Source: Pseudomonas guineae (GTDB lineage Bacteria > Pseudomonadota > Gammaproteobacteria > Pseudomonadales > Pseudomonadaceae). Taken from it: 64,000 nucleotides of DNA. Positions 34,212-44,648 of the stretch are shown here, piece after piece. Under the pieces are notes generated by a model. That model worked only from the letters and a program-made list of their open reading frames with translations, ran no database searches and was not told where the DNA came from. How positions within the stretch are numbered: the first letter of the stretch is position 1; every line of letters begins with the position of its first letter. The position numbers and the translations under genes were made by a program. The stretch spans positions 124,001 through 188,000 of the forward strand of contig NZ_FOQL01000002.1 in assembly GCF_900113745.1 (NCBI RefSeq), given 5' to 3'.

Positions 34212-36833
34212 ATGACCATTACCCTGAACAGCCAATACCGCAAGCCGTTGCCCGGCACTGTGCTGGACTACTTCGACACCCGCGAGGCGGTGGACGCCAT
34301 AGCCCCTGGCGCCTACGCCAAGCTGCCTTACGTCTCTCGCGTGCTGGCCGAGCAGTTGGTGCGTCGCTGTGACCCAGCGATCCTGACTGAATCGCTGAAG
34401 CAGCTGATCGAGCGCAAGCGCGACCTGGATTTTCCCTGGTACCCGGCTCGTGTGGTCTGCCACGACATTCTCGGCCAGACCGCGCTGGTTGATCTGGCCG
34501 GCCTGCGTGATGCGATTGCTGAGCAGGGCGGTGACCCGTCCAAGGTCAACCCTGTGGTGCCGACCCAGCTGATCGTCGATCACTCGCTGGCCGTGGAAGC
34601 AGCGGGCTTTGATCCGGATGCCTTCGAAAAGAACCGCGCCATTGAGGATCGCCGCAACGAAGATCGCTTCCACTTTATTGAGTGGACCAAGACCGCGTTC
34701 AAGAACGTCGACGTGATCCCAGCCGGCAACGGCATCATGCACCAGATCAACCTGGAGAAAATGAGCCCGGTGATTCAGGCGCGTGGCGGCGTGGCCTTCC
34801 CAGACACCTGTGTCGGCACTGACAGTCACACCCCCCACGTCGATGCGCTGGGCGTAATCGCAGTGGGTGTGGGCGGCCTGGAAGCCGAAACCGTGATGCT
34901 TGGCCGCGCCTCGATGATGCGTCTGCCCGATATCGTCGGCGTCAAGCTGACCGGCAAACGCCAGCCAGGCATTACCGCTACGGATATCGTCCTGGCCATC
35001 ACTGAGTTCCTGCGTGCTGAGCGCGTGGTGGGTGCCTGGGTTGAGTTCTTCGGTGAGGGCGCCAACAGCCTGACCATCGGTGACCGTGCAACCATCTCCA
35101 ACATGTGTCCGGAATACGGTGCCACCGCCTCGATGTTCTACATCGACCAGCAAACCATCGACTACCTCAAGCTCACCGGCCGTGAGCCAGAGCAAGTGGC
35201 GCTGGTCGAGCATTACGCCAAGACCACCGGTCTATGGGCTGATGCCTTGGTCACCGCTGAATACGAGCGGGTACTGAGCTTCGACCTGTCGACCGTGGTG
35301 CGCAACATGGCCGGCCCGAGCAACCCGCATCGCCGCCTGCCGACCTCTGCGTTGAACGAGCGTGGCATTGCCGATGGAGCTAAGCTGGCATCCGGTAAGG
35401 CCGAAGAGGCCGACGGCTTGATGCCGGATGGCGCGGTGATCATCGCCGCCATCACCAGTTGTACCAACACCTCCAACCCGCGCAACGTGGTCGCTGCTGG
35501 TCTGGTGGCGAAGAAGGCCAACGCACTCGGCCTGCTGCGCAAGCCCTGGGTTAAGACCTCCTTTGCCCCAGGTTCCAAGGTCGCCAAGCTGTACCTGGAA
35601 GATGCCGGTCTGCTGACCGAGCTGGAGCAGCTGGGTTTCGGCATTGTTGGCTACGCCTGCACCACCTGTAACGGTATGTCCGGCGCGCTGGATCCGCTGA
35701 TCCAGCAAGAAATCATCGACCGCGACCTATATGCCACAGCCGTATTGAGCGGCAACCGCAACTTCGACGGGCGCATCCATCCTTACGCCAAGCAGGCGTT
35801 CCTGGCTTCGCCGCCGTTGGTGGTGGCGTATGCCATTGCCGGCACTATGCGCTTTGACATCGAGCAAGACGTGCTAGGGCATGACCAGCAGGGCAATCCG
35901 GTCACCCTGAAAGACCTGTGGCCGAGCGATGAAGAGATCGACGCTATCGTCGCGGCCAGCGTCAAACCGGAGCAGTTCCGCCAGATTTACATCCCGATGT
36001 TTGACCTCGGCACTGTGACGGAGTCCGAGAGCCCGCTGTATGACTGGCGTCCGACGTCCACTTACATCCGTCGTCCGCCCTATTGGGAAGGCGCACTGGC
36101 TGGCGAGCGCACCCTCAAGGGCATGCTGCCGCTGGCTGTGCTGCCAGACAACATCACCACCGATCACCTGTCGCCGTCTAACGCGATTTTGCTGAATTCG
36201 GCGGCGGGCGAGTACCTGCACAAAATGGGCTTGCCGGAAGAGGACTTCAACTCCTACGCCACCCACCGCGGTGACCACTTGACCGCGCAGCGCGCCACGT
36301 TCGCCAACCCGCAGCTGGTCAACGAAATGGCCGTGGTTGATGGTCAGGTGAAAAAAGGCTCGCTGGCCCGCGTTGAGCCGGAAGGCAAAGTAATGCGTAT
36401 GTGGGAAGCCATCGAAACTTACATGGGCCGTAAGCAGAACCTGATCATCATTGCTGGGGCCGACTATGGTCAGGGCAGCTCGCGCGACTGGGCCGCCAAG
36501 GGGCCACGCTTGGCCGGTGTGGAGGTGATTGCCGCCGAGGGTTTCGAGCGTATCCACCGCACTAACTTGATCGGTATGGGCGTGCTACCGCTGGAGTTCA
36601 AGCCAGGCACTACACGCCTGACGCTGGGTATCGACGGCACTGAAGTGTATGACGTGGTAGGTGAGCGTAAGCCGCGCGCAACCATGACACTGGTGATCAC
36701 TCGTCGAAATGGCGAGCGTGTTGAAGTGCCGATGACCTGCCGACTGGACAGCGATGAAGAAGTGCTGGTGTACGAAGCCGGCGGTGTGCTGCAACGCTTC
36801 GCTCAGGACTTCCTTGAGGCGACCAAGGGCTGA
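34212..36833 (+). CDS. acnD: Fe/S-dependent 2-methylcitrate dehydratase AcnD
   Basis: An aconitase-family enzyme of 873 residues that dehydrates 2-methylcitrate to 2-methyl-trans-aconitate in organisms that pair it with PrpF. Seen: start MTITLNSQYRKPLPGTVLDYF; FPDTCVGTDSHTPHVDALGV; the cluster ligands in ITSCTNTSNP and YACTTCNG; IPAGNGIMHQ; and the swivel domain with YGQGSSRDWAAKG. I chose 34212, two bases after prpC; a longer in-frame extension overlaps prpC and is not homologous. A strong terminator follows. Confidence 0.95.
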   Translation: MTITLNSQYRKPLPGTVLDYFDTREAVDAIAPGAYAKLPYVSRVLAEQLVRRCDPAILTESLKQLIERKRDLDFPWYPARVVCHDILGQTALVDLAGLRDAIAEQGGDPSKVNPVVPTQLIVDHSLAVEAAGFDPDAFEKNRAIEDRRNEDRFHFIEWTKTAFKNVDVIPAGNGIMHQINLEKMSPVIQARGGVAFPDTCVGTDSHTPHVDALGVIAVGVGGLEAETVMLGRASMMRLPDIVGVKLTGKRQPGITATDIVLAITEFLRAERVVGAWVEFFGEGANSLTIGDRATISNMCPEYGATASMFYIDQQTIDYLKLTGREPEQVALVEHYAKTTGLWADALVTAEYERVLSFDLSTVVRNMAGPSNPHRRLPTSALNERGIADGAKLASGKAEEADGLMPDGAVIIAAITSCTNTSNPRNVVAAGLVAKKANALGLLRKPWVKTSFAPGSKVAKLYLEDAGLLTELEQLGFGIVGYACTTCNGMSGALDPLIQQEIIDRDLYATAVLSGNRNFDGRIHPYAKQAFLASPPLVVAYAIAGTMRFDIEQDVLGHDQQGNPVTLKDLWPSDEEIDAIVAASVKPEQFRQIYIPMFDLGTVTESESPLYDWRPTSTYIRRPPYWEGALAGERTLKGMLPLAVLPDNITTDHLSPSNAILLNSAAGEYLHKMGLPEEDFNSYATHRGDHLTAQRATFANPQLVNEMAVVDGQVKKGSLARVEPEGKVMRMWEAIETYMGRKQNLIIIAGADYGQGSSRDWAAKGPRLAGVEVIAAEGFERIHRTNLIGMGVLPLEFKPGTTRLTLGIDGTEVYDVVGERKPRATMTLVITRRNGERVEVPMTCRLDSDEEVLVYEAGGVLQRFAQDFLEATKG

Positions 36834-36841
36834 TCCAGCAG

Positions 36842-36866
36842 CCGGGGCGACAATGCCCCGGTTTTT
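36842..36866 (+). terminator. Terminator between acnD and prpF
   Basis: CCGGGGC / GCCCCGG around a 6-nt loop, then TTTTT. It would reduce read-through into prpF, so prpF may depend on partial read-through or its own promoter. Confidence 0.75.
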
Positions 36867-36942
36867 CGTAGGGTGGATCGCGCTGTACCGATCCACCATG
36901 ACCGGGTGTGCGGTGGATGGATAAAACGCCATCCACCCTACG
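36867..36942. repeat. Intergenic repeat family C (GTAGGGTGGAT type), copy 1
   Basis: GTAGGGTGGATCG at the left and CCATCCACCCTAC at the right are inverse ends, with GATCCACC and GGTGGATGG in between, so the whole unit can fold. A second copy lies at 56077-56145. I recall this type as a common interspersed element in Pseudomonas. Confidence 0.7.
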
Positions 36943-36970
36943 GCTACTTACTTCAAGCCAGGACAACAAC

Positions 36971-38158
36971 ATGGCTCATCAACCCCAAATCAAGATTCCC
37001 GCTACCTACATGCGTGGCGGTACCAGTAAGGGCGTATTTTTCCGCCTAGACGACCTGCCGCAAAACTGCCAAGTGCCGGGCGCGCCCCGCGACCATCTGT
37101 TTATGCGGGTGATTGGCAGTCCCGACCCCTATGCCGCGCAGATCGATGGCATGGGCGGCGCCACCTCATCGACCTCTAAGTGCGTGATTCTGTCAAAAAG
37201 CAGCCAGCCTGATCACGACGCCGACTACCTCTACGGTCAAGTGTCGATCGACAAGGCTTTCGTCGACTGGAGCGGAAATTGCGGCAACCTGTCCACTGCT
37301 GCCGGCGCTTTTGCCATTCATGCGGGGCTGATTGACCCTTTGCGTATCCCGGAAAACGGGATGTGTGTGGTGCGTATCTGGCAGGCCAATATCGAGAAAA
37401 CCATCATTGCCCACGTGCCGGTCAGTAATGGTCAGGTGCAAGAAACCGGCGACTTTGAGCTGGACGGGGTGACATTCCCAGCCGCCGAGATCGTGTTGGA
37501 GTTTCTCGATCCGTCCGATGACGGCGCTGAGGGCAGCTCGATGTTCCCCACCGGCAACCTGGTCGACGACTTGGACGTCCCCGGTGTTGGCACCTTCAAA
37601 GCGACCATGATCAGCGCCGGCATTCCCACTGTGTTCGTTAATGCCGAAGACATCGGTTACAGCGGCACTGAACTGCGTGAGCAGATCAACGCTGATCCCG
37701 AACAACTGGCGCGTTTCGAGAAAATCCGTGTGGCCGGGGCCTTGCGCATGGGGTTGATCACGACGGCGGAAGAGGCGGCTACCCGTCAGCACACGCCGAA
37801 AATCGCCTTTGTGGCTAAGCCCAAGGACTATGTATCGTCCAGTGGTAAGGCAATACAGGCTGCAGATATCGACCTGCTAGTGCGCGCCTTGTCGATGGGC
37901 AAGCTGCATCACGCCATGATGGGTACTTGTGCCGTGGCGATTGGTACGGCGGCGGCAATTCCTGGCACCCTGGTTAATCTGGCAGCGGGTGGCACTGCGC
38001 GTGAGGCGGTGCGTTTTGGTCACCCTTCCGGCACGTTGCGCGTTGGCGCCGAGGCGGCGCTGGTTAACGGTCAGTGGACTGTGACTAAGGCAATTATGAG
38101 CCGCAGTGCGCGCATTCTGATGGAAGGTTGGGTGCGGGTGCCGGGCGATTCATTTTAG
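36971..38158 (+). CDS. prpF: 2-Methylaconitate cis-trans isomerase PrpF
   Basis: 395 residues. Converts the AcnD product 2-methyl-trans-aconitate to the cis form that aconitase then hydrates, so AcnD plus PrpF replaces PrpD. Family signature: PATYMRGGTSKGVFF near the N terminus with the conserved Lys; GNCGNLSTAAGAFA; VRFGHPSGTLRVGA at the C-terminal end. The start at 36971 fits homologues; an upstream in-frame ATG falls in the intergenic repeat. No prpD is present in the window, as expected for an AcnD/PrpF pathway. Confidence 0.95.
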   Translation: MAHQPQIKIPATYMRGGTSKGVFFRLDDLPQNCQVPGAPRDHLFMRVIGSPDPYAAQIDGMGGATSSTSKCVILSKSSQPDHDADYLYGQVSIDKAFVDWSGNCGNLSTAAGAFAIHAGLIDPLRIPENGMCVVRIWQANIEKTIIAHVPVSNGQVQETGDFELDGVTFPAAEIVLEFLDPSDDGAEGSSMFPTGNLVDDLDVPGVGTFKATMISAGIPTVFVNAEDIGYSGTELREQINADPEQLARFEKIRVAGALRMGLITTAEEAATRQHTPKIAFVAKPKDYVSSSGKAIQAADIDLLVRALSMGKLHHAMMGTCAVAIGTAAAIPGTLVNLAAGGTAREAVRFGHPSGTLRVGAEAALVNGQWTVTKAIMSRSARILMEGWVRVPGDSF

Positions 38159-38169
38159 TTTTTACAAGT

Positions 38170-38201
38170 GAGAAAAGACTCGAAGTACTTGAGTCTTTTC
38201 T
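38170..38201. terminator. Bidirectional terminator between prpF and ppsR
   Basis: AGAAAAGACTC and GAGTCTTTTCT pair fully around 9 nt, giving U-tracts on either strand for the convergent genes. Confidence 0.8.
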
Positions 38202-38225
38202 ATTTAAATCAATGGTTTGCCTGGG

Positions 38226-39053
38226 TTATTTAAAGCGTCGCTCAACACCTTTTTCCACCAGGATCTTGGCGGAAATTTCTTCTACCGAGAAATGCGTGGA
38301 GTTGATGTAGGCGATGTTTTCGCGGCGGAACAGGTTTTCCACTTCGCGCACTTCAAATTCACATTGGGCATAGCTGGCGTAGCGGCTGTTGGGCTTGCGT
38401 TCGTTACGAATGGCGGTGAGGCGGTCCGGATCGATGGTCAGGCCGAACAGTTTGTCCTTGTATTGTTTGAGAGCTGGCGGAAGCTGCAAGCGCTCCATGT
38501 CGTCTTCGGTCAGCGGGTAGTTGGCGGCGCGGATGCCGTATTGCATGGCCATATACAGGCAGGTGGGAGTTTTACCGCAGCGTGATACGCCGACTAGGAT
38601 CAAATCAGCCTTGTCGTAGTAGTGAGTACGTGCACCGTCGTCGTTATCCAGGGCGAAGTTGACCGCTTCGATACGCTCCATATAGTTAGAGTTGTGGCCG
38701 ATGGAGTGTGACTTGCCGACGGAATAAGAGGAGTGTGAGGTCAGTTCCTGTTCCAGTGGGGCAAGAAAACTCGAGAAGATATCGATCATAAAACCTTCGG
38801 ACTCAGCCAGGATATCGCGTATGTCCTGATTGACGATGGTGTCGAAAATGATCGGTCTAGAGCCGTCTTTCTCGGCTGCGCTGTTGATTTGTTGTACCAT
38901 TGCGCGCGCTTTTTCCACACTGTCGATGTACGGACGTGTGAGCTTGGTGAAGTCGATAGTTTCAAACTGTGCCAGCAAACTTTGGCCCAGGGTTTCGGCA
39001 GTGATGCCGGTGCCATCGGAGATGAAAAAAGCGGTTCGTTTCATTTGTGCCAT
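38226..39053 (-). CDS. ppsR: PEP synthase regulatory protein (bifunctional kinase/phosphorylase)
   Basis: A DUF299-family protein of 275 residues that switches PEP synthase off by ADP-dependent threonine phosphorylation and on by phosphate-dependent dephosphorylation. It opens with [21 protein letters not shown] and has the P-loop [15 protein letters not shown] and, further on, YPLTEDD. It is divergent from ppsA, the standard arrangement. Translation may begin at the ATG at 39053 or at 39044 (MKRTAFF); neither has a strong ribosome binding site. Confidence 0.95.
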   Translation of the reverse strand: MAQMKRTAFFISDGTGITAETLGQSLLAQFETIDFTKLTRPYIDSVEKARAMVQQINSAAEKDGSRPIIFDTIVNQDIRDILAESEGFMIDIFSSFLAPLEQELTSHSSYSVGKSHSIGHNSNYMERIEAVNFALDNDDGARTHYYDKADLILVGVSRCGKTPTCLYMAMQYGIRAANYPLTEDDMERLQLPPALKQYKDKLFGLTIDPDRLTAIRNERKPNSRYASYAQCEFEVREVENLFRRENIAYINSTHFSVEEISAKILVEKGVERRFK

Positions 39054-39224
39054 GGGCCTTAAGCTGAGGACGAATCTTGGCTATCATAGGCCCGCCTTTG
39101 CAGGGCCGATCTGGCCGGCATTGTTACTTATTTTCCAGGGCCAGGCCACAATCGTGCGGGCATGACTGCCGGCGAGTTTCCCCAGCCCCTTGAGCTTTTC
39201 CAACACCTTAGTGGAGAGATCACC

Positions 39225-41600
39225 TTGGTAGAGTACGTAGTTTCCCTCGATAAGCTCGGCAATCACGATGTCGAGCACGTAGGGGGCAAGAACGCCTCCC
39301 TGGGCGAGATGATCAGTAACCTGGCCGGTGCCGGCGTATCGGTTCCCGGTGGTTTTGCCACTACTGCCCAGGCCTACCGGGACTTTCTCGAGCTGAGCGG
39401 CCTGAATGATCAGATCCATGCTGCACTGGATGCCCTTGATGTTGATGACGTCAACGCCCTGGCCAAGACCGGTGCGCAGATTCGCCAGTGGGTGATGGAC
39501 GCGTCTTTCCCGGAAGAGTTGAACGTGCAAATCCGCACCGCCTTCGCCGAAATGGCCGGTGGTAATGACAACATGGCGGTTGCAGTGCGTTCTTCGGCCA
39601 CCGCCGAAGACCTGCCGGATGCCTCGTTTGCTGGCCAGCAAGAAACCTTCCTGAATATCCGTGGCGTGGAAAACGTGATTCGCGCGGCCAAAGAGGTATT
39701 CGCCTCACTGTTCAATGACCGCGCTATCGCTTACCGCGTACACCAGGGCTTTGACCATAAGTTGGTCGCCCTGTCTGCTGGTGTGCAGCGCATGGTGCGC
39801 TCGGAAACCGGTACCGCCGGCGTAATGTTTACCCTGGATACCGAGTCGGGTTTTCGCGATGTAGTGTTTATCACCGGTGCTTATGGCCTCGGTGAAACCG
39901 TGGTGCAGGGCGCAGTCAACCCGGACGAGTTCTACGTACACAAGCAGACGTTGGAAGCCGGTCGCCCGGCCATCCTGCGCCGTAACCTGGGTAGCAAAGC
40001 GATCAAGATGATCTACGGCGACGAAGCCAAGGCCGGTAAGTCGGTCAAGGTCGTCGACGTAGATCGCGCCGAACGTGCGCGCTTCTGCCTGAGCGATGCT
40101 GAGGTCAGCGAGCTAGCCAAGCAGGCGATGATCATCGAGAAGCACTACGGTCGCCCTATGGACATCGAGTGGGCCAAAGACGGTGATGACGGCAAGCTGT
40201 ATATCGTTCAGGCGCGCCCGGAAACTGTCAAAAGTCGCACTAATATCAATGTAATGGAGCGCTACCTGCTCAAGGAAACCGGCACTGTGTTGGTTGAAGG
40301 CCGCGCAATCGGTCAGAAGATCGGCGCAGGTCGCGTGCGCGTTATTAATGACGTGTCCGAGATGGACAAGGTTCAGCCTGGCGACGTGCTGGTCTCTGAC
40401 ATGACCGACCCAGACTGGGAGCCGGTCATGAAGCGCGCCAGCGCCATCGTCACTAACCGTGGCGGGCGTACTTGTCACGCGGCGATTATTGCGCGTGAGC
40501 TGGGTATCCCGGCCGTAGTTGGCTGCGGCAACGCCACCCAGGTGCTGAAAGACGGTATGGGTGTGACGGTTTCCTGCGCTGAGGGTGATACCGGCTTTAT
40601 CTTTGAAGGCGAGTTGGGCTTCGATATTCGCAAGAATTCGGTTGATGCCATGCCGGATCTGCCGTTCAAGATCATGATGAACGTCGGCAACCCAGACCGT
40701 GCCTTTGATTTCGCCCAGCTACCTAACGAGGGCGTAGGCCTGGCGCGCCTGGAATTCATCATCAACCGCATGATCGGTGTGCACCCGAAAGCGCTGCTGA
40801 ACTTCGCAGGCTTGCCGCCGGAGATCAAAGAAAGTGTCGAGAAGCGCATCGCCGGTTACGACGATCCGGTCAATTTCTACGTCGAGAAGCTGGTCGAAGG
40901 CATCAGCACCCTGGCCGCGGCGTTCTGGCCGAAGAAGGTCATCGTGCGTCTGTCGGACTTCAAGTCCAATGAATACGCCAACCTGATCGGCGGCAAGCTG
41001 TATGAGCCGGAAGAAGAGAACCCGATGTTGGGCTTCCGTGGCGCTTCGCGTTACATCAGCGAATCGTTCCGTGACTGCTTCGAGCTCGAATGCCGTGCAC
41101 TGAAGAAAGTGCGTAACGAAATGGGCCTGACTAACGTCGAAATTATGGTGCCGTTCGTGCGTACCCTCGGTGAAGCCAGCCAGGTGGTCGACCTGCTGGC
41201 GGCTAATGGCTTGGCCCGTGGTCAGGATGGTCTCAAGATCATCATGATGTGCGAGCTGCCATCCAACGCGATTTTGGCCGAAGAGTTCCTTGAGTTCTTC
41301 GACGGTTTCTCCATCGGTTCCAACGACCTGACCCAGCTCACGCTGGGCCTGGATCGCGATTCGGGCATCGTTGCACACCTGTTCGATGAGCGTAATCCAG
41401 CGGTTAAGAAGCTGCTGAGCAACGCCATCCAGGCCTGTAACAAGGCTGGCAAGTACATCGGTATTTGCGGCCAGGGCCCATCAGACCACCCGGACCTTGC
41501 GCGCTGGCTGATGGAGCAGGGTATCGAAAGCGTATCGCTGAACCCGGACTCGGTGCTCGATACTTGGTTCTTCCTGGCCGAAGGCCAGCAACCTGCTTGA
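39225..41600 (+). CDS. ppsA: Phosphoenolpyruvate synthase (TTG start)
   Basis: Makes PEP from pyruvate and ATP in gluconeogenesis. I start it at the TTG at 39225 (read as [12 protein letters not shown]), because that is where family homology begins and GGAGAGA lies 7 nt upstream; the longer ATG-started frame from 39162 adds unrelated residues. The 791 residues match the family. Seen: [10 protein letters not shown] and [12 protein letters not shown] in the ATP-grasp part, the phospho-His in [20 protein letters not shown], and the C-terminal PEP/pyruvate barrel with GFRGASRY and GICGQGPSD. PpsR, encoded divergently, regulates it. Expression after propionate-derived pyruvate would link it functionally to the prp genes next door. 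Confidence 0.96.
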   Translation: MVEYVVSLDKLGNHDVEHVGGKNASLGEMISNLAGAGVSVPGGFATTAQAYRDFLELSGLNDQIHAALDALDVDDVNALAKTGAQIRQWVMDASFPEELNVQIRTAFAEMAGGNDNMAVAVRSSATAEDLPDASFAGQQETFLNIRGVENVIRAAKEVFASLFNDRAIAYRVHQGFDHKLVALSAGVQRMVRSETGTAGVMFTLDTESGFRDVVFITGAYGLGETVVQGAVNPDEFYVHKQTLEAGRPAILRRNLGSKAIKMIYGDEAKAGKSVKVVDVDRAERARFCLSDAEVSELAKQAMIIEKHYGRPMDIEWAKDGDDGKLYIVQARPETVKSRTNINVMERYLLKETGTVLVEGRAIGQKIGAGRVRVINDVSEMDKVQPGDVLVSDMTDPDWEPVMKRASAIVTNRGGRTCHAAIIARELGIPAVVGCGNATQVLKDGMGVTVSCAEGDTGFIFEGELGFDIRKNSVDAMPDLPFKIMMNVGNPDRAFDFAQLPNEGVGLARLEFIINRMIGVHPKALLNFAGLPPEIKESVEKRIAGYDDPVNFYVEKLVEGISTLAAAFWPKKVIVRLSDFKSNEYANLIGGKLYEPEEENPMLGFRGASRYISESFRDCFELECRALKKVRNEMGLTNVEIMVPFVRTLGEASQVVDLLAANGLARGQDGLKIIMMCELPSNAILAEEFLEFFDGFSIGSNDLTQLTLGLDRDSGIVAHLFDERNPAVKKLLSNAIQACNKAGKYIGICGQGPSDHPDLARWLMEQGIESVSLNPDSVLDTWFFLAEGQQPA

Positions 41601-41621
41601 TTGCCCTATAACGTTGTGTTC

Positions 41622-41648
41622 AAGGGCAGGTTGAACCTGCCCTTTTTT
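41622..41648 (+). terminator. Terminator after ppsA
   Basis: AAGGGCAGG / CCTGCCCTT with a 5-nt loop and a run of T, 20 bp after the stop. Confidence 0.85.
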
Positions 41649-41710
41649 GTGCTCAACACATCCGTGTGTTTCAGCCCTCTGGGGTTTATGCGCAAAAACG
41701 CTCCTGGTGG

Positions 41711-41776
41711 TTTTGTGGCCTGTCATTTATGGCAGTCATCTTTCGGGCCGTCGCCAGGCGACGTGAGAATTGTTCC
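41711..41776. repeat. Intergenic repeat family B, copy 1
   Basis: TTTCGGGCCGTCGCCAGGCG and its flanks match, in reverse orientation, the two tandem units at 53974-54116. The unit is about 66 bp with GGCCTG at one end and GTTCC or GCTCC at the other. Confidence 0.7.
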
Positions 41777-41804
41777 CGGCAATGGGTTGTACAGGGCGAA
41801 AAAG

Positions 41805-42812
41805 ATGCAAAGCAGCAGTGAGCTTTTCCCCGTCGCCTTGATCAGCGCGGAACTCCGGGGCGATTTGAGTGAAGATATTTATCGACTCAAACCCAGTAAC
41901 AGCCCGGATAAAAGTGTTGAGCTGGCCCTGACGCGCTTAGGTCGTGTGGGGTATGAGCACGAGCGTGGCGTGCCGGTGATCCTGATTCCCGGTAGTTTTT
42001 CCAATCGGCGCTTCTGGTTTTCGCCCAAAGGTATTGGTCTGGGGGCTTACCTGGCCCGTGCCGGCTTCGATGTGTGGATCGCTGAGATGCGTGGTCATGG
42101 CTTGTCGCCGCGTAACCGCGACTATTCGCGCAATACGGTCAGTGACTACGTGCGTTATGACCTGCCTGCAATCGCTGATTTTATCTATGAGCTAAACCCG
42201 CAGAACGCTCACTGGCTGGGCCATTCCCTTGGTGGGATTATTCTTGCCGGAGCGTTGGGCGGGCATTACTTGGATGAGACGAAAATCGCTTCCAGTGCAT
42301 TGTTCGGCAGTCAGATCAGCCGGATTTACTGGCCTTTGAAACTACCCCCGCTGGAGTGGACTGCACGGCTGCTGCTTAAGCGCTTCTCGGTGCTTTCCGG
42401 CTCGCGGCTTAAGCGTGGCCCCGAAGATGAGCCAATTGGACTGGTGGTGGAGAGCTTGCGCTGGCATGGCCTGTTCGGCCGTTTTGGCGATGCTAAGCGC
42501 GATTGGTGGGCGGGGTTGGCTGAGGTAAAGGTGCCGGTCATGGCTGTGGCCGCGCTCGGCGATGAGCAGGATCCGGCTTGGGCGTGCGAGAAGCTGCTCA
42601 AGCAGTTCGGCTCACCTGTGAGCGAGTTTCTCTGCTTAGGCAAGGCACATGGCTTCAGCAGTGACTTCGGTCATGTTGAAATGCTCATCAGCAAAGACTC
42701 GCAGCGTGAGGTGTGGCCCTTGCTTGAGCAATGGTTACGCAGGAGTCCACAAATGGCTGCCGAGCTTGAAAGTGTCGAGCTAGAGGGCAGTAACGCTAGG
42801 TATGCTGAGTAA
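41805..42812 (+). CDS. Alpha/beta-fold hydrolase (putative esterase/lipase)
   Basis: 335 residues. GVPVILIPGSFSNRRFWFS forms the first strand and oxyanion region; LGHSLGGIILAGALGG holds the nucleophile Ser; a late GHVEM holds the probable catalytic His. Substrate unknown; the cluster in P. aeruginosa carries a similar gene (PA1771) annotated as esterase/lipase, from memory. I start it at 41805 because an upstream in-frame ATG lies in the intergenic repeat. It follows ppsA after a terminator, so it probably has its own promoter. Confidence 0.85.
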   Translation: MQSSSELFPVALISAELRGDLSEDIYRLKPSNSPDKSVELALTRLGRVGYEHERGVPVILIPGSFSNRRFWFSPKGIGLGAYLARAGFDVWIAEMRGHGLSPRNRDYSRNTVSDYVRYDLPAIADFIYELNPQNAHWLGHSLGGIILAGALGGHYLDETKIASSALFGSQISRIYWPLKLPPLEWTARLLLKRFSVLSGSRLKRGPEDEPIGLVVESLRWHGLFGRFGDAKRDWWAGLAEVKVPVMAVAALGDEQDPAWACEKLLKQFGSPVSEFLCLGKAHGFSSDFGHVEMLISKDSQREVWPLLEQWLRRSPQMAAELESVELEGSNARYAE

Positions 42813-43089
42813 GTATTCGACTCATGCCGTGTAAAGGCTGTGATTTACAGGCGCGGGCTTGAGCTTGTTGCTGCTAATAGGCAAAGGTCGCACCATGTGG
42901 CTGGAGCTTCATTGTTTTTATCCAGCTGCTGTACTTAGGCGGCGCGCCGGCCGAAGTTGAGTTTGATCTGGCTAGCGGGCTTGCATTGAATTCGTCCTAC
43001 ACCAGTTTGTGTTTTTGCCTGTGGTTTATGATGCGTACCGGGTCGGGATCGACCTGTCAGCGCCCTCACACTATCCAAGGAGCTTTGCC

Positions 43090-43578
43090 ATGTACTACAT
43101 CACCCCCGATTTGTGCGACGCCTATCCGGAGCTGGTTCAGGTGGTCGAACCGATGTTCAGCAACTTTGGTGGGCGCGATTCCTTCGGTGGCGAAATCGTC
43201 ACCATCAAGTGCTTCGAGGACAACTCGCTGGTCAAGGAACAGGTTGATCAACCCGGTAAAGGCAAGGTCATGGTGGTCGACGGTGGTGCTTCCATGCGCC
43301 GTGCACTGCTCGGTGACATGCTCGCTGAGAAAGCAGCGAAGAATGGTTGGGAAGGCATTGTGATTTACGGTTGCGTACGCGATGTCGATGTACTGGCGCA
43401 AACCGATTTGGGTATTCAGGCGCTGGCCAGCCACCCGATGAAAACCGATAAGCGTGGTATTGGCGATCTCAACGTGGCTGTGACCTTCGGCGGCGTGACC
43501 TTCCGTCCGGGTGAATTTATCTATGCTGACAACAATGGCGTGATCATCTCGCCATCTGCTTTGCAGATGCCGGAGTAG
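43090..43578 (+). CDS. rraA: RraA family protein (RNase E activity regulator or aldolase)
   Basis: 162 residues, the right length for Rra[21 protein letters not shown] and the family's [19 protein letters not shown], then [20 protein letters not shown] and IYGCVRDVD. RraA trimers bind RNase E and slow mRNA decay in E. coli; homologues can also be 4-hydroxy-4-methyl-2-oxoglutarate aldolases, and the GxxxR-D motif (GCVRDVD) is shared by both. AAGGAG precedes the ATG at 43090. It stands 20 bp before cmaX and could share its transcript. Confidence 0.92.
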   Translation: MYYITPDLCDAYPELVQVVEPMFSNFGGRDSFGGEIVTIKCFEDNSLVKEQVDQPGKGKVMVVDGGASMRRALLGDMLAEKAAKNGWEGIVIYGCVRDVDVLAQTDLGIQALASHPMKTDKRGIGDLNVAVTFGGVTFRPGEFIYADNNGVIISPSALQMPE

Positions 43579-43598
43579 GGCGCTTGCAGGAAACGGTG

Positions 43599-44594
43599 AT
43601 GCACGAAGGTGACAACGCGCAATGGGGCTTGGTGCATGCTTTTGTCCTCAATGGTAAGGGCGGCGCTCGCAGCATTGCTCGGCAGGCGATGCAAGGGTTG
43701 GTGCTGGGCGAGCACGAAAGCCTCTGGTTGCACTGGGATCGCAGTCACCCGCAGACGCACACGTGGCTGCGTGTAGAAAGTGGCTTGAGTAACTTTGCCT
43801 GCGACCTTTTGTTGGAGGAGAACACCCGTCCACGTCTACTGGCGTTGCCCGAGCAACAGTTGCTGCTTTTTTTGCGTGGGCTGAACCTCAATCCGGGCGC
43901 TGAGCCCGAGGACATGGTCTCTGTGCGCATCTTTGCCGATGCCCAGCGGGCGATCTCTCTGCGTTTGCGCCCCTTGCATGCCACCGAAGCCTTAATTGAA
44001 GACCTGTTGGCGGGCCGTGGGCCGAAAACCTCGGCTGAGCTGATTCTGCGCCTGGCGCATTACCTGACGGATAAGATCGAGTTGCTAGTGGGCGAACTGT
44101 CCGAGCAGGTCGACGATCAGGAAGAGCGCGCAGATGCATTGGAAAGTCAGGCGCCTGACCATTCAGCACTGCTGCAAATTCGCCGGCGTGCCGCCAGTCT
44201 GCGGCGGTTTCTAGCTCCGCAGCGTGATATCTATGGCCAACTAACCGCCAGCGCGCAGGCTTGGCTTGTCGGTGCCGACAGCAGTTATTGGAATGAGCTG
44301 AATAATCGCCTGACCCGTTATCTTGAAGAGCTGGAGTTGAGCCGCGAGCGGGTCAACCTGCTGCTGGAAGCTGAAAATCGGCGCATGGATGAGCGGATGA
44401 ATCACACCATGTACCGCTTCGGCATCATCACCGGCATTTTCTTGCCAATGAGTTTTCTGACAGGCTTGCTCGGCATCAACGTTGGCGGCATTCCAGGCTC
44501 AGAAAGCCCGCATGGTTTTCTTCTAGCTTGTTCGCTAATGGCGCTGGTGGCACTTGTGCAGTGGCTGCTATTTCGTCGTTTACGCTGGATCTGA
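43599..44594 (+). CDS. cmaX: CorA-like transporter CmaX
   Basis: 331 residues in the CorA/ZntB superfamily of divalent-cation channels. A soluble N-terminal domain, long helices (DKIELLVGELSEQVDDQEER), and two C-terminal membrane segments: FGIITGIFLPMSFLTGLLG followed by GIN in place of the GMN of true CorA, then FLLACSLMALVALVQWLLF. GIN variants occur in the ZntB-like branch. AGGA lies 8 nt before the ATG at 43599; the TTG a few codons upstream is less likely. First gene of the cmaX-cfrX-cmpX set that lies upstream of sigX in pseudomonads and takes part in the envelope-stress response. Confidence 0.9.
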   Translation: MHEGDNAQWGLVHAFVLNGKGGARSIARQAMQGLVLGEHESLWLHWDRSHPQTHTWLRVESGLSNFACDLLLEENTRPRLLALPEQQLLLFLRGLNLNPGAEPEDMVSVRIFADAQRAISLRLRPLHATEALIEDLLAGRGPKTSAELILRLAHYLTDKIELLVGELSEQVDDQEERADALESQAPDHSALLQIRRRAASLRRFLAPQRDIYGQLTASAQAWLVGADSSYWNELNNRLTRYLEELELSRERVNLLLEAENRRMDERMNHTMYRFGIITGIFLPMSFLTGLLGINVGGIPGSESPHGFLLACSLMALVALVQWLLFRRLRWI

Positions 44595-44648
44595 TGTGAC
44601 CTGTCCGGGGTTGGTCTCGTCTAGCCGTCACATCCTGTGAGGTGCGCC

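Noticed and set aside
33232..34212. 326-codon open frame on the - strand
   Set aside because: Exact antisense shadow of prpC.
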